From Rhodopirellula sp. P2 (GTDB taxonomy: Bacteria > Planctomycetota > Planctomycetia > Pirellulales > Pirellulaceae), in NCBI RefSeq assembly GCF_028768465.1, contig NZ_CP118225.1, positions 4,693,001 to 4,757,000 of the forward strand: a stretch of 64,000 nt of DNA. The letters run 5' to 3'. A program made the position numbers and the translations under genes. Positions 8,968-18,182 of this stretch are shown here, piece after piece (position 1 is the stretch's first letter; every line of letters starts with the position of its first letter). The notes under the pieces are model-generated. The model saw only the letters and a program-made list of their open reading frames with translations, was not told the DNA's origin and made no database searches.

Positions 8968-10746
8968 ATGAAAATGCTCTCCAAAATCTCGGATTTCTTC
9001 GCACGATCATCCCACCTCGCTCTGCTCGTCATCCTGACTTTCTCAACGAACGCCTCTGCCGATCAACCCGACCGTTTACCGCCCTCGACTGCGCAGGCCG
9101 AACCGGCCGACTCATCCATCGACGCACGTTTTCGTCAGTGGGGTGACCTGGGAAACGGCAGCTATGCCAACCCGATTCTCAATGGCGACTTTGCTGACAG
9201 CGATGTCGAACGCGATGAAGCCAATGACCGCTGGGTGATGATCACTTCGACGAACCACTACTCGCCCGGGATGACCATTCTGGAATCCACGGACCTGGTC
9301 AATTGGCAGTACACAGGGCACGCCATCCCGACGATCACCTGGGAACCCCGGTACAACTGGGACCAAATGACCGGCTACCGGTTTGGATGCTGGGCCGGGG
9401 ATCTGGTCCAACACAACGGCGAGTGGCTGTGCTACCAGATTGATTTTCAGTCCGGCCTCTACCTGACGCGAGCCAAGGATCTTTCCGGACCATGGACAGA
9501 GCCAGTCTGTCTGCTCCAACGAAAACACTGGACCGATCCCGCGGTCTACTTTGACGACGAAAAACAAGAGGCTTGGTTGGTTTGCAATTGGGGCAAAGGC
9601 TCGCCGCCTCGTCCCGACCAACCCCACGAGATCAAACTGTTTCGCCTGTCTTGGGATGGCTCTGAATTGCTCGATGAAGGCAAGACAATCTTTTCAGGGA
9701 CCGCGGTCGAAGCCGCCAAGATTCGGCGATTCAACAACCAGTGGTACATCATGCTGATTGAGTGGCAAGGCGAAGGCGAAAGCCGCGATCGCAAACAATT
9801 GTGCCTTCGGTCACTGACGGACTCCCTCGATGGCCCCTACGAATCGCGAGTGGTGATGGAACGCGAAAAGGACTCCGATCGATCGGCCTGCCAAGGTTCC
9901 TTGATCGAAGCCCCGGATGGCCGATGGTGGTTCATGCATCAGCTCGTTCAAAATGGCACACCGGTCTTCCACGGTCGCCCGCAGTGCTTGCAACCCGTCA
10001 CTTGGAAAGACGGGTGGCCAATCATTGGCAAGGACATCGACGATGACGGGATCGGGGAACCGGTTTGGATTCACGAGAAGCCCATCCCAAGCGAGCACGC
10101 CAGCCCGCTTCAGACATCCGATGAATTCGATGGCCAGCGAATCGGTCCGCAATGGAATTGGAACCACGAACCACGTCGCGACCGACACTCTCTTTCAGAG
10201 CGACCGGGCTACTTGCGTCTTCACGCCTCCAAACCCGTCACGGCGGATCGCGGCCGATTGAAAGGAGCGTTCTGGGGAGCGTCCAACACACTTTCCCAAC
10301 GGCACCTCGGCGTCACAAATACGGTCGCCACGACCAAGCTGGATTTGGGCGGCATGACCCGGGGAACACAGGCAGGACTATGCCACCACTCCGGCCGCTA
10401 CGCCTTGTTTGGGGTTCTCAAGCAGCAGGATGGCACGACGAAGCTGTTCTTCAACCACAACGGAAAATTGGAGAGCGGACCAGCGATCACCGGCACGGAT
10501 CTCTACCTGCGGAGCGCGACCGATGGTGACCAAGCGGACTTCGCGTGGAGCATCGATGGAGAATCCTGGAACACAACACCCTGGACCTACACGCTGAATT
10601 TCGGAAACTGGCGTGGCAATCGTCCCGGCGTGTTCTGCTGGAACAACCGAACCGACGACGTTTCCGAAAGCGGCTGGGTGGACATTGATTGGTTCCACTA
10701 CGAAAGAGGCCCAAACCATAGCCAGGCTTCCCCGGTTGTTGATTGA
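8968..10746 (+). CDS. GH43-like secreted five-bladed beta-propeller glycosidase
   Basis: 592 residues from the ATG at 8968; a TTG six bases upstream is also in frame. The N-terminal hydrophobic segment ends near SADQ, a likely signal peptide. GH43 features are NPILNGDFADSDV with the first acidic residue, LESTDLVNWQYTGHAIP, GCWAGDLVQHNGEW, LSGPWTEPV and DGRWWFMHQL. A C-terminal beta-sandwich (about 385-590) begins DEFDGQRIGPQWNWNHEP and resembles the GH43 C-terminal accessory domain. The family acts on arabinose- or xylose-containing polymers, but the substrate is not readable here. Confidence 0.75.
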   Translation: MKMLSKISDFFARSSHLALLVILTFSTNASADQPDRLPPSTAQAEPADSSIDARFRQWGDLGNGSYANPILNGDFADSDVERDEANDRWVMITSTNHYSPGMTILESTDLVNWQYTGHAIPTITWEPRYNWDQMTGYRFGCWAGDLVQHNGEWLCYQIDFQSGLYLTRAKDLSGPWTEPVCLLQRKHWTDPAVYFDDEKQEAWLVCNWGKGSPPRPDQPHEIKLFRLSWDGSELLDEGKTIFSGTAVEAAKIRRFNNQWYIMLIEWQGEGESRDRKQLCLRSLTDSLDGPYESRVVMEREKDSDRSACQGSLIEAPDGRWWFMHQLVQNGTPVFHGRPQCLQPVTWKDGWPIIGKDIDDDGIGEPVWIHEKPIPSEHASPLQTSDEFDGQRIGPQWNWNHEPRRDRHSLSERPGYLRLHASKPVTADRGRLKGAFWGASNTLSQRHLGVTNTVATTKLDLGGMTRGTQAGLCHHSGRYALFGVLKQQDGTTKLFFNHNGKLESGPAITGTDLYLRSATDGDQADFAWSIDGESWNTTPWTYTLNFGNWRGNRPGVFCWNNRTDDVSESGWVDIDWFHYERGPNHSQASPVVD

Positions 10747-10849
10747 ATACGTTTCGCAGATTTCGCGATCAGCCGAACGGCGTTCGCCCAAGGCTACCGG
10801 AGACGAACTGGACGCAATCGCATTCCGGCTGACGAAGTCAACACGCTGC

Positions 10850-11040
10850 TAGGCAGGTCGGCAGGTCGGCAGGTCGGCAGGTCGGCAGGTCGGCAGGTCG
10901 GCAGGTCGGCAGGTCGGCAGGTCGGCAGGAATGATCGGGCAGAATCATGCGAGCCGTTTGGGCGTTCGCCCTGGTTGTGCGTGAAAACCGTGGCCAACGC
11001 TAACGGCTCACCTACCCGATGACACCTGCGTACCTGCTTA
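10850..11040. repeat. Short palindromic REP/MITE-like element, second copy
   Basis: A 191-bp relative of the 3586-4048 element without the inner module. The left arm has GAGCCGTTTGGGCGTTCGCC (10951-10970). The right arm (about 10988-11040) matches the other copy over about 50 bp and ends CCTGCGTACCTGCTTA. The final TTA is the stop codon, read on the minus strand, of the S9 peptidase gene, exactly as in the first copy. It lies between convergent genes. Its left end has been expanded into an octamer tandem repeat. Confidence 0.8.
10853..10929. repeat. Octamer microsatellite, GCAGGTCG repeated 9.6 times
   Basis: Nine perfect copies of GCAGGTCG plus GCAGG. It sits exactly where the sister element has GCAGGTACGCAGG, so it probably arose by slippage on the two GCAGG words of the element's terminus. 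It is intergenic and should not alter a protein. Confidence 0.9.
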
Positions 11041-13158
11041 CTTCGATTGCAACGGCAACGGACCAGGGGGCAGATTCTCCAGCAGGTAACGCGTGATCAG
11101 CATCCGGACGTGCACCTCGGTTCCCTTGCCTTCACGAAGACCGTGGTCTCGGTTGGGATAGACCATGTAGTCAAATGGCTTGCCCAGTTCAATCAATCGG
11201 TCGACCAAGCCTTCGATGATTTGAATGTGCGTGTTGGTTTCCCCCGATCCGGTGACGATCAGCAACTTGCCCTTCAACCCATCCGCAAAACCAAGGGGAG
11301 CCGAACGAGCGTAGCCCTCCGCATTGACTTCCGGGGTCCGCATGTAGATCTCTTGGAACCAAGCGTTGTAAAGATGCGGTTGCGGCTTGGGCACGACAGC
11401 GATTCCGAGGTGATACACATCGGGTTTGCGAAACAAAGCGTTGAGAGTGTTCGAACCACCGCCGCTCCATCCCCAGATGCCGACCCGCGACAAATCCACA
11501 TACGATCGTGTGCGGCCCAGTTCCTGAATCGCGGCGGCTTGTTCTTCGGTCGACAACGGGCCCAGACTGCCGAAGACGCTTCGTCTCCATGCCGCACCCT
11601 TGGGGCAAGGCGTCCCGCGGTTGTCGATTGAAACGGTGATGTACCCCAGATCTGCGATCGTGCGAAGAAAATCGATTTGAGCGGCTCCCCAACGATCGAG
11701 CACGGTCTGCAAGTAGGGCTCGCCGTACACATAAACAAACACGGGGTAACGTTTCGACTCGTCAAAGTCACTCGGTTTGGTCACGCTCGCGTCGACGGTC
11801 ACCTCCTCTGAAAGCTTCAACTGCACGAACTCAGTGGGACGCGAGATCGTCTCCTGTGCCTTCTTGTGGAGTTCTTGATTCTCCTCCAGGATTCTGATCG
11901 AGCGATGTGCTGGGATCGTGACCAAGTCGACGACGGGCGGCGAGTTCACGGTTGAGAAAGTGTGAATCGCGAATTTTCGATCGGGAGAAAACTGATACTC
12001 ATGCCAGCCGGCTTGTTCCGTTGGCGTGATCAACTCCTTCGTTCCGGTGCCATCCAGTGGAACGCGATACAGATACCGCTGCGTCCCATTGTTCGGCGAC
12101 GCGTAGAAGTAGTACCAGCCACCCTCCTCATCCACGACATCCTCGGGTTCCGCTCGATCGATGATGTCGTAATCGCCAGGCGACAACAGGCGTTCGTTTT
12201 TACCATCACGATCAATGACGAACGCCTGCCGCCACCCATCCTTCTCGCTCAGAAAGACCAAACGCGTTCCGCCGTCGATCCATTGGACGCCGGAGTTGAT
12301 CCCGTGGCTTCCCACTGCCCAAGCCTCGTTCGTCTCCTCAAAGAGAGTGGACACCGCACCGTCGACACGCGCCATCAAAAGCTCGCGTTTGTCACGAAAG
12401 CGACTGAGTCTCTCGACCAACACTTCTTCCGAATTCCCTGCCCAGGAGACCTCACCGAAGTAGCCACCCTCTTCCGGAAAATCAATCGGCCGCCACTTCA
12501 CAGAACCGGCATCGTCACCGTCGACATCGACCACGCCCACTCTCAGCTTCGGGATGTTGGTTGCAACGCGAGCAAAACGTGTCTTGCGGACGCCGGGGTA
12601 CGAAGGGTCACCGGGAACAAGGACGTTTCGTAAACGGACGTCGTTCGAATCCGCTTCCACAAACAAGACACGCTTGCCATCTGGGCTCCAGGTTGGGTCT
12701 TGATAGGAAACATCACCAGCCTGGGAGGGCTCCAACAAAGGACGTGTCTCACCACTTGTTATGTCTCGAATGATCCAACTTCGCCCCTGCTTCTTCAGCA
12801 CGCTTTTCCCATCGGGAGACAGCAGAGGGTCGACCTTGGCGGTCTCAACATCGGTCGTCGCAACCGTGCGTTCCCCTGAATTCACGTCGTAGATCGCTCG
12901 GACGGTTTCATCTGAATCGACGTCCTGTTCGCGAATCACCATTCCAGTGCTGTCACGCAGCCACTGGGCTTCGAATCGCTGGGGACGCATCTCGCCTTTT
13001 GCGTAAATGCCCTCCAATCGAGGCCGTGACCTTTCAAGCAGTTCTGCCGTGCTGGCGGAATGCGGACCGGCCGATTGGGCCAGCGTCGTGTTCGTGTTCA
13101 TCGTGATCGCAAATGCCGCGACCGAAAACAGAGTGAGAACCTTCAGACGTGAGTGCAT
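11038..13158 (-). CDS. S9 family peptidase (DPP IV / prolyl oligopeptidase type), secreted
   Basis: 706 residues from the ATG at 13158 (a TTG lies one codon upstream). A signal peptide runs to about TLAQ. An N-terminal eight-bladed-propeller-like region (about 60-430, with LLSPDGKSVL, PTWSPDGKRVLFV and FSPDRKFAIH) is followed by an alpha/beta hydrolase domain. The nucleophile is Ser565 in GWSGGG and the His is His672 in NRDHG. The usual HGxxD acid position reads TGSGE, so Asp is replaced by Glu640. The family removes dipeptides from peptide N-termini in the periplasm. Activity is likely but the acid change is unusual. Confidence 0.85.
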   Translation of the reverse strand: MHSRLKVLTLFSVAAFAITMNTNTTLAQSAGPHSASTAELLERSRPRLEGIYAKGEMRPQRFEAQWLRDSTGMVIREQDVDSDETVRAIYDVNSGERTVATTDVETAKVDPLLSPDGKSVLKKQGRSWIIRDITSGETRPLLEPSQAGDVSYQDPTWSPDGKRVLFVEADSNDVRLRNVLVPGDPSYPGVRKTRFARVATNIPKLRVGVVDVDGDDAGSVKWRPIDFPEEGGYFGEVSWAGNSEEVLVERLSRFRDKRELLMARVDGAVSTLFEETNEAWAVGSHGINSGVQWIDGGTRLVFLSEKDGWRQAFVIDRDGKNERLLSPGDYDIIDRAEPEDVVDEEGGWYYFYASPNNGTQRYLYRVPLDGTGTKELITPTEQAGWHEYQFSPDRKFAIHTFSTVNSPPVVDLVTIPAHRSIRILEENQELHKKAQETISRPTEFVQLKLSEEVTVDASVTKPSDFDESKRYPVFVYVYGEPYLQTVLDRWGAAQIDFLRTIADLGYITVSIDNRGTPCPKGAAWRRSVFGSLGPLSTEEQAAAIQELGRTRSYVDLSRVGIWGWSGGGSNTLNALFRKPDVYHLGIAVVPKPQPHLYNAWFQEIYMRTPEVNAEGYARSAPLGFADGLKGKLLIVTGSGETNTHIQIIEGLVDRLIELGKPFDYMVYPNRDHGLREGKGTEVHVRMLITRYLLENLPPGPLPLQSK

Positions 13159-13612
13159 CAATTTTGCTCTTCAGTGGATGTCGCGCGACGAAATCTTGAT
13201 CGGACACAGATCATCAACCAGTACGTGGTTGTTCAAAATCCGATCGCAATTTTCCAAAGACGCGACGCAGGGGAAGTGTGGCGGGAGATAGCAGGTCAAC
13301 GAAGGGGATCTCAAGAGAGTAAACCAAACCAACCCGTCCATTTGTCCGGCAACAAATTTTCACGATCCAGTTGTTTCAGATTTCCAGTGGAAGCCAATAG
13401 CGGCGAATTCCCCGCCCCATGCATCCTCGGGTTTTGGTCCAGCCATCCCCAAGACCTGGTCACGTCAGGGTGCCATGTCTCCCCCTCCACGCTGCCCTGA
13501 GTTCCGGTCACAATCAATCCGTTGCTAAGCATCGGTCAGCGTGTTCGCTGCGTCCCACGCGCAGCCCGACGCCGCAGCAAAGCCAAACGAAACCATCCTT
13601 GAGGAAACGTCT
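13159..13612. other. Intergenic region, no gene recognised
   Basis: 454 bp between the divergent S9 peptidase and ACT-domain genes. Short open frames on both strands lack homology-like features or conserved starts. It should hold both promoters, but I could not define -35/-10 boxes with confidence. Confidence 0.5.
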
Positions 13613-14017
13613 ATGACCGGGATCACCGACCTGCCAACCCTGCTCGGGTCTCTGCGTCCCCTGCTGCGTGAACACGAGTTTGTGTTCGTGACCCAACCCG
13701 GAAAACGCATCGCGGATGCCGCCGACCTGCGTCCCATCGCAGCGTTCGAAGAGCAGGAGGGTTTGACGCTTGTGTTGCGAAGAGAGCACGCGGACGCCAA
13801 CGGGGAACATTACCAAGGCGTCTTTCGAATGATCACGTTGCAAGTGCATTCCAGTCTGGAGGCGGTGGGGCTGACGGCCGCCGTTGCAGAGGCTCTATCC
13901 GAACAAGGGATCAGCGCCAATGTGATGGCGGCGTTCTTTCACGATCACGTCTTTGTTCCCTCCGATCGTGCTCACGATGCCATGGCGACTCTCGAAGGAC
14001 TCAGGTCCCGAAACTAG
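13613..14017 (+). CDS. ACT-domain protein, amino-acid sensor-like
   Basis: 134 residues from the ATG at 13613, which has a good GAGGAAA ribosome-binding site 5-11 bases upstream; a longer frame from 13541 is less likely. The family phrases are LRPLLREHEFVFVT, an acidic loop, FRMITLQVHSSLEAVGLTAAVAEALSEQGISANVMAAFFHDHVFVPSDRAHDAM, split over two beta-alpha-beta halves. This is the small stand-alone ACT type, thought to bind amino acids. The stop codon lies 11 bp before the ~127-bp repeat array. Confidence 0.75.
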   Translation: MTGITDLPTLLGSLRPLLREHEFVFVTQPGKRIADAADLRPIAAFEEQEGLTLVLRREHADANGEHYQGVFRMITLQVHSSLEAVGLTAAVAEALSEQGISANVMAAFFHDHVFVPSDRAHDAMATLEGLRSRN

Positions 14018-14028
14018 CGCCAACCTTG

Positions 14029-14692
14029 TCCCCGGGCAGGAGCCTGGGAACGAGCCCCACCAACCTTGTTCCCAGGCTCCCGCCTGGGAACACACTGCCA
14101 CCGAGGCTCCCGCCTCACGAACCCCCAAACCGCAGGCAGAGCCTGCAAGACATCCCGTCCCCAGGCAGAGCCAGGGAACGAGCCCCACCAACCTTGTCCC
14201 CAGGCTCCCGCCTGGGAACACACTGCCACCGAGGCTCCGCCTCACGAACCCCAAACCGCAGGCAGAGCCTGCAAGACATCCCGTCCCCAGGCAGAGCCTG
14301 GGAACGAGCCTCACCAAACTTGTCCCCAGGCTCCGCCTGGGAACACACTGCCACCGAGGCTCCGCCTCACGAACCCCCAAAACCGCAGGCAGAGCCTGCA
14401 AGACATCCCGTCCCCAGGCAGAGCCTGGGAACGAGCCCCACCAAACTTGTCCCCAGGCTCCCGCCTGGGAACACACTGCCACCGAGGCTCCGCCTCACGA
14501 TCCCCTAAACCGCAGGCAGAGCCTGCAAGACATCCCGTCCCCAGGCAGAGCCTGGGAACGAGCCCCACCAAACTTGTTCCCAGGCTCCCGCCTGGGAACA
14601 CACTGCCACCGAGGCTCCGCCTCACGAACCCCAAACCGCAGGCAGAGCCTGCAAGACATCCCGTCCCCAGGCAGAGCCTGGGAACGAGCCCC
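14029..14692. repeat. Tandem array of ~127-bp palindrome-rich units
   Basis: The word GTCCCC(A/G)GGCAG recurs at 14029, 14157, 14283, 14410, 14537 and 14663, giving periods of 128, 126, 127, 127 and 126 bp and about 5.2 units. Each unit carries CCCAGGCAGAGCCTGGG, then CCCAGGCTCCGCCTGGG (the same palindrome reversed), CGAGGCTCCGCCTCACG and GCAGGCAGAGCCTGC. The first unit is the most diverged. Frames are open on both strands only because of the repeat composition. It lies between the convergent ACT and sulfatase genes, and an IS has landed at its right edge. Confidence 0.9.
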
Positions 14693-14735
14693 ACCACCGC
14701 GAAAAGGGGACGCCACCGCGAAAAGGGGACGGGGG

Positions 14736-16477
14736 CAATAGTGTTCGGCCCGGCGTTTGCCGGCTGGAATATTGGCGGATGGTTGGCGAGTTGAGTGTGG
14801 GTTCATTGCGAAGGAAGCGAAGCGATCCGGCTTGCCCAGGGCCGTTGCGTTTTTGTGTTTGGTACCGCGCAGCATTTACGCCGAGACCAGTCAGGCAAAA
14901 TGACTTCCCGCAACGCCGATTAGCAAATTTCTTGACGCTCCTCTTTGGCACGCTTTGCCTCTTCTGCAGCAGCTTGCTTTTCGATGTGAGCTATCAGCTC
15001 CTCTTCACTGGCTAAGCCTTGAAAGTAGAAACAGATCATTTCAAACGTTCGTTTCGTGGGGCGAGATCCAGTCCACAGGTTGATCAGTAAGCAGGCAATC
15101 ACCGAACAATAGACTTGGATCTGGATCCCATTGACGTTGTGGCTGATAAGGTGATCGCCGCCCATCAGTTGCTTGTAGAACCGAAAGAAGATTTCAATTG
15201 TCCATCGGTAGGAGTAGATCAGGGCAATGATTTCAGCAGGTACATTCAGCAGATTGGTGGCAATGCGAAGGATCCCATCGCTGTTGGGTGCCTTGGAACC
15301 TCTCGCCTTTCCGCCTGTGCGGTTTTGATGAGGCGTGCAGCGGATTTGGATCAACCGGATCGGATGATCAGGGGAATTTGAGCTGCTGCTCGATCCTCCA
15401 AGCTTCACAATCGTATCGTTGAGCACCCCCGCAGCACGGTCACCCTCGGTTAACTCAAGTTCTTGAGTCGTCTCGTAAACCGTGTTGTCACGTAGTCGGC
15501 AAACATAGCTACTCGATGACGCGACGATTGAATTGAAGAGCGAGAACTTGGCATAGCCACGGTCCATCACGTACAAGCGATCTTCTTCGAGCACTCGTTT
15601 GAGCACGGCCCGCTCGTCGTGTTCTCCACCGCCGTCAGGTGTCACGTCGACTCGTACGGGCAGCAGGTTATTGACCTCAAAGTGTGTGTGTAGTCGCCAT
15701 CGCACCAGCGCTGAGCCCGTTGTTTGCTTCAGAATGGATGCGGCAATCAGCGACGGCAAGGCGTTAACAAGTGAGCCATCCACGGCGGTGATCGTTTGCT
15801 GAATGCTGCTCAGTCGCGGGTCCGGGGCAGCATCGTTGACTTCAGCAGACAAGGCCTCAATGATCGGCTTGAGAAGGTCTGCAGAGAACAGCCCACCGGC
15901 TTCGGATAGCGATCCCAGCGAAGCTTTCTCGTTGCCCAGTTTGTCACGTACTTTCGTCAACTCACTGGCCTGCGAGATTGCTCGCAAACTTGAGACAGTG
16001 GGGTTCAGGACATACAGCAACACGAGCATGCAATACTGATCGTAGTGCAGCGTACGGTTGCCAGCGGTATCACGCTGGCACTCATGTTCGTGAAGATGCT
16101 CGAGCAGAGGCTTGAGCATGGCGAAGTATTTGAGGCCTTCGATTTTGATCTTTGGCTTGACGAGAGATTCCTGTGTTCGCTCGCCCTGGTCATCAGGAAG
16201 CTTTCGTCTTTTGAGTCGCTTGGTTTTGGTTGGCATGGCGAACCAACGATTGCCCGCTCAACGCAGGAGTAAAGCAACATCGACGCATGAGCCAATCCGG
16301 TTTCACGCATCTCGACTCTGGCGGATGCAAACCATTGAAAGTTTCACATCATCGCAACTGCCCGCCAGTCTCCTTGAAGCACGAACGAGACACTCTCGCC
16401 CAGCGAGCGAAGGCAAGCCAAATTGTCGTTGCTAGCAATTCAGCATCGACCGGCAAACGTCGGGCCGAACACTATTG
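14736..16477. mobile_element. IS4-type insertion sequence, complete, 1742 bp
   Basis: Inverted ends of 28 bp match at 27 positions: 14736-14763 starts CAATAGTGTTCGGCCCGG and 16450-16477 is its complement with one change. The 9-bp sequence GGACGGGGG occurs immediately outside both ends (14727-14735 and 16478-16486), a perfect target duplication. Removing the element restores AAAAGGGGACGGGGGTCTTT. It contains one intact DDE transposase gene on the minus strand. Intact ends, gene and duplication point to a recent insertion. Confidence 0.92.
14920..16236 (-). CDS. IS4 family DDE transposase
   Basis: 438 residues, not frameshifted. The DDE triad is visible: Asp153 in TAVDGSL, Asp225 in YVMDRGYAKF, and Glu348 in the IS4 YREK-type motif YRWTIEIFFRFYK (343-355). 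A basic N-terminus (KRLKRRK) and a Lys/Glu-rich C-terminal tail flank the RNase H-like core. It would catalyse cut-and-paste transposition of its element. Ends 157-213 bp from the gene complete the unit. Family assignment is from the YREK motif and the 9-bp duplication size. Confidence 0.92.
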   Translation of the reverse strand: MPTKTKRLKRRKLPDDQGERTQESLVKPKIKIEGLKYFAMLKPLLEHLHEHECQRDTAGNRTLHYDQYCMLVLLYVLNPTVSSLRAISQASELTKVRDKLGNEKASLGSLSEAGGLFSADLLKPIIEALSAEVNDAAPDPRLSSIQQTITAVDGSLVNALPSLIAASILKQTTGSALVRWRLHTHFEVNNLLPVRVDVTPDGGGEHDERAVLKRVLEEDRLYVMDRGYAKFSLFNSIVASSSSYVCRLRDNTVYETTQELELTEGDRAAGVLNDTIVKLGGSSSSSNSPDHPIRLIQIRCTPHQNRTGGKARGSKAPNSDGILRIATNLLNVPAEIIALIYSYRWTIEIFFRFYKQLMGGDHLISHNVNGIQIQVYCSVIACLLINLWTGSRPTKRTFEMICFYFQGLASEEELIAHIEKQAAAEEAKRAKEERQEIC

Positions 16478-16564
16478 GGACGGGGGTCTTTTGGGGCCTG
16501 AACTCGTTTCTATCTCCAACCGAATCCCTTGATCTGGATTGAACAAAGGATTCCTCTGGAGTGC

Positions 16565-16594
16565 AAAAAAAAAGCGACGAGCATAGCTCGCCGC
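16565..16594 (-). terminator. Rho-independent terminator of the sulfatase gene
   Basis: On the minus strand a hairpin GCGGCGAGC-TAT-GCTCGTCGC (16594-16574, one mismatch) is followed by nine T (16573-16565). It begins 38 bp after the sulfatase stop. Confidence 0.8.
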
Positions 16595-16631
16595 TTGATG
16601 AGAATCGTTGAGAGAGCCCTGTCAGCTCAGA

Positions 16632-18182
16632 TTAGCGACCGCCCAGGCTGCCTTCGATTTGCTTCTGAATCTTCTCCAGGTTGAACGAACCAGGCGTTTG
16701 GCTCGGTGGGAATTCCTTCATCGTTTTCAGGAAATTCCCAGCGAATTGTTGCATTGGGGCCAGCACGAAGACTCGCGACAAGAACCAGTCGTTGTAGGTG
16801 GTCGCGTTGTGCTGAGCCTTTTCGAAAGGATCGCGACGGAGGTTGAACAACAACGGCACGCGAAGTTCAACGAAAGGTTCACGCCAGACTTCGAACGCCA
16901 TGCCTCGGTTCTCGAGGAACACAGCTTTCCAGTCGTCGTAACGAATGGCAACGATCTGACCGTCATCGTTGACGTACATGAACTCTCGGCGAGGCGATTC
17001 TTCGGACTTGCCGGTCAGGTAATCAAGTTGATTGTGACCATCGATGTGGTTCTTGTAAGAACGCCCATTCAGTTCGACGCCTTTGAGCAATTGCGCCTTG
17101 ATGTCGGTGGAACCACCGATGGCAGCAAACGTGGGCAACCAATCTTCATGAGCAACGATCCCGTTCAGCACGGTGCCGGCTTTGAACTTGCCAGGCCAGC
17201 GGACGTAACAAGGAACCCGATACGCACCTTCCCAGTTGGAATTCTTTTCGCTGCGGAACGGAGTGGTTCCGGCATCAGGCCAGGTGTTGTAGTGAGGTCC
17301 GTTGTCCGTTGAGTACTGAACGACGGTGTTGTCGGCGATGCCGAGTTCATCCAACAGGTCAAGCAATTCGCCGACTTGCAGATCGTGCTCGATCATGCCG
17401 TCCGTGTATTCATCGTTGCCTTTGTGACGATGTTCTTTCTTGACGTGGGTGCGGAAGTGCATCCGGGTGCCATTCCACCAGCAGAAGAAGGGCTTGCCGG
17501 CTTTGTGTTGACGGGTGATGAAATCCTTCGCAGCCGCGATGGTTTCTTCGTCAATGGTTTCCATCCGCTTCTTGGTGAGCGGCCCGGTGTCTTCGATCTT
17601 CCCGTCGGCGGTGGCTTTGATCACACCACGAGGTCCAAAGGCTTGCAAGAAGGTTCGGCCGTCGGCCATCTTCATGTCAGCGGGGTAGTCTTCGTTTTCC
17701 GGTTCTTCCTCGGCGTTGAGGTGATACAGGTTGCCAACGAATTCATCAAAACCATGTTGCGTCGGCAGGTGTTCGTCTCGGTCACCTTGGTGATTCTTGC
17801 CGAATTGGCCAGTGGTGTACCCCAGGCTTTTCAAGACCGTCGCCATGGTGACGTCGTTTTTTTGCCAGCCCTCTTTGGCGCCCGGCAAACCAACCTTGGT
17901 CATTCCGCTACGGACGGGAACGCTGCCGCCAATGAACGCGGCGCGTCCGGCAGTGCAAGATTGTTGACCGTAGTAGTCCGTGAAGAAGATCCCTTCGTTG
18001 GCAACACGATCGATGTTGGGCGTTTTGTAGCCCATCATTCCACGGTTGTAGTGACTGATGTTTTCAGTCCCGATATCGTCGCCCCAGATGACGAGGATGT
18101 TTGGTTTCTCCTGCGCTTGAGCCGTGAGGCTCAACCCCAGGGTCAGTAGACAAGCTTGAAAGAAGAGGACTCGAGGCTTCAT
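16632..18182 (-). CDS. Arylsulfatase family protein, secreted
   Basis: 516 residues. A signal peptide ends near Ala22-Gln24 (TAQAQ). The core starts KPNILVIWGDDIG with metal ligands Asp35 and Asp36. The formylglycine motif is CTAGR with Cys76, the residue converted to formylglycine by the sulfatase maturase. GKNHQGD and a later VQYSTDNGPHYN supply further active-site residues. It hydrolyses sulfate esters, in planctomycetes usually on marine polysaccharides; the true substrate is not visible. The gene is followed by its own terminator and stands alone. Confidence 0.88.
   Translation of the reverse strand: MKPRVLFFQACLLTLGLSLTAQAQEKPNILVIWGDDIGTENISHYNRGMMGYKTPNIDRVANEGIFFTDYYGQQSCTAGRAAFIGGSVPVRSGMTKVGLPGAKEGWQKNDVTMATVLKSLGYTTGQFGKNHQGDRDEHLPTQHGFDEFVGNLYHLNAEEEPENEDYPADMKMADGRTFLQAFGPRGVIKATADGKIEDTGPLTKKRMETIDEETIAAAKDFITRQHKAGKPFFCWWNGTRMHFRTHVKKEHRHKGNDEYTDGMIEHDLQVGELLDLLDELGIADNTVVQYSTDNGPHYNTWPDAGTTPFRSEKNSNWEGAYRVPCYVRWPGKFKAGTVLNGIVAHEDWLPTFAAIGGSTDIKAQLLKGVELNGRSYKNHIDGHNQLDYLTGKSEESPRREFMYVNDDGQIVAIRYDDWKAVFLENRGMAFEVWREPFVELRVPLLFNLRRDPFEKAQHNATTYNDWFLSRVFVLAPMQQFAGNFLKTMKEFPPSQTPGSFNLEKIQKQIEGSLGGR

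Noticed and set aside
13953-14951. Several long overlapping open frames on both strands in the repeat array
   Set aside because: They repeat the 127-bp unit in all frames (unit length is not a multiple of three) and have no start context or family features; openness follows from the GC-rich repeat.
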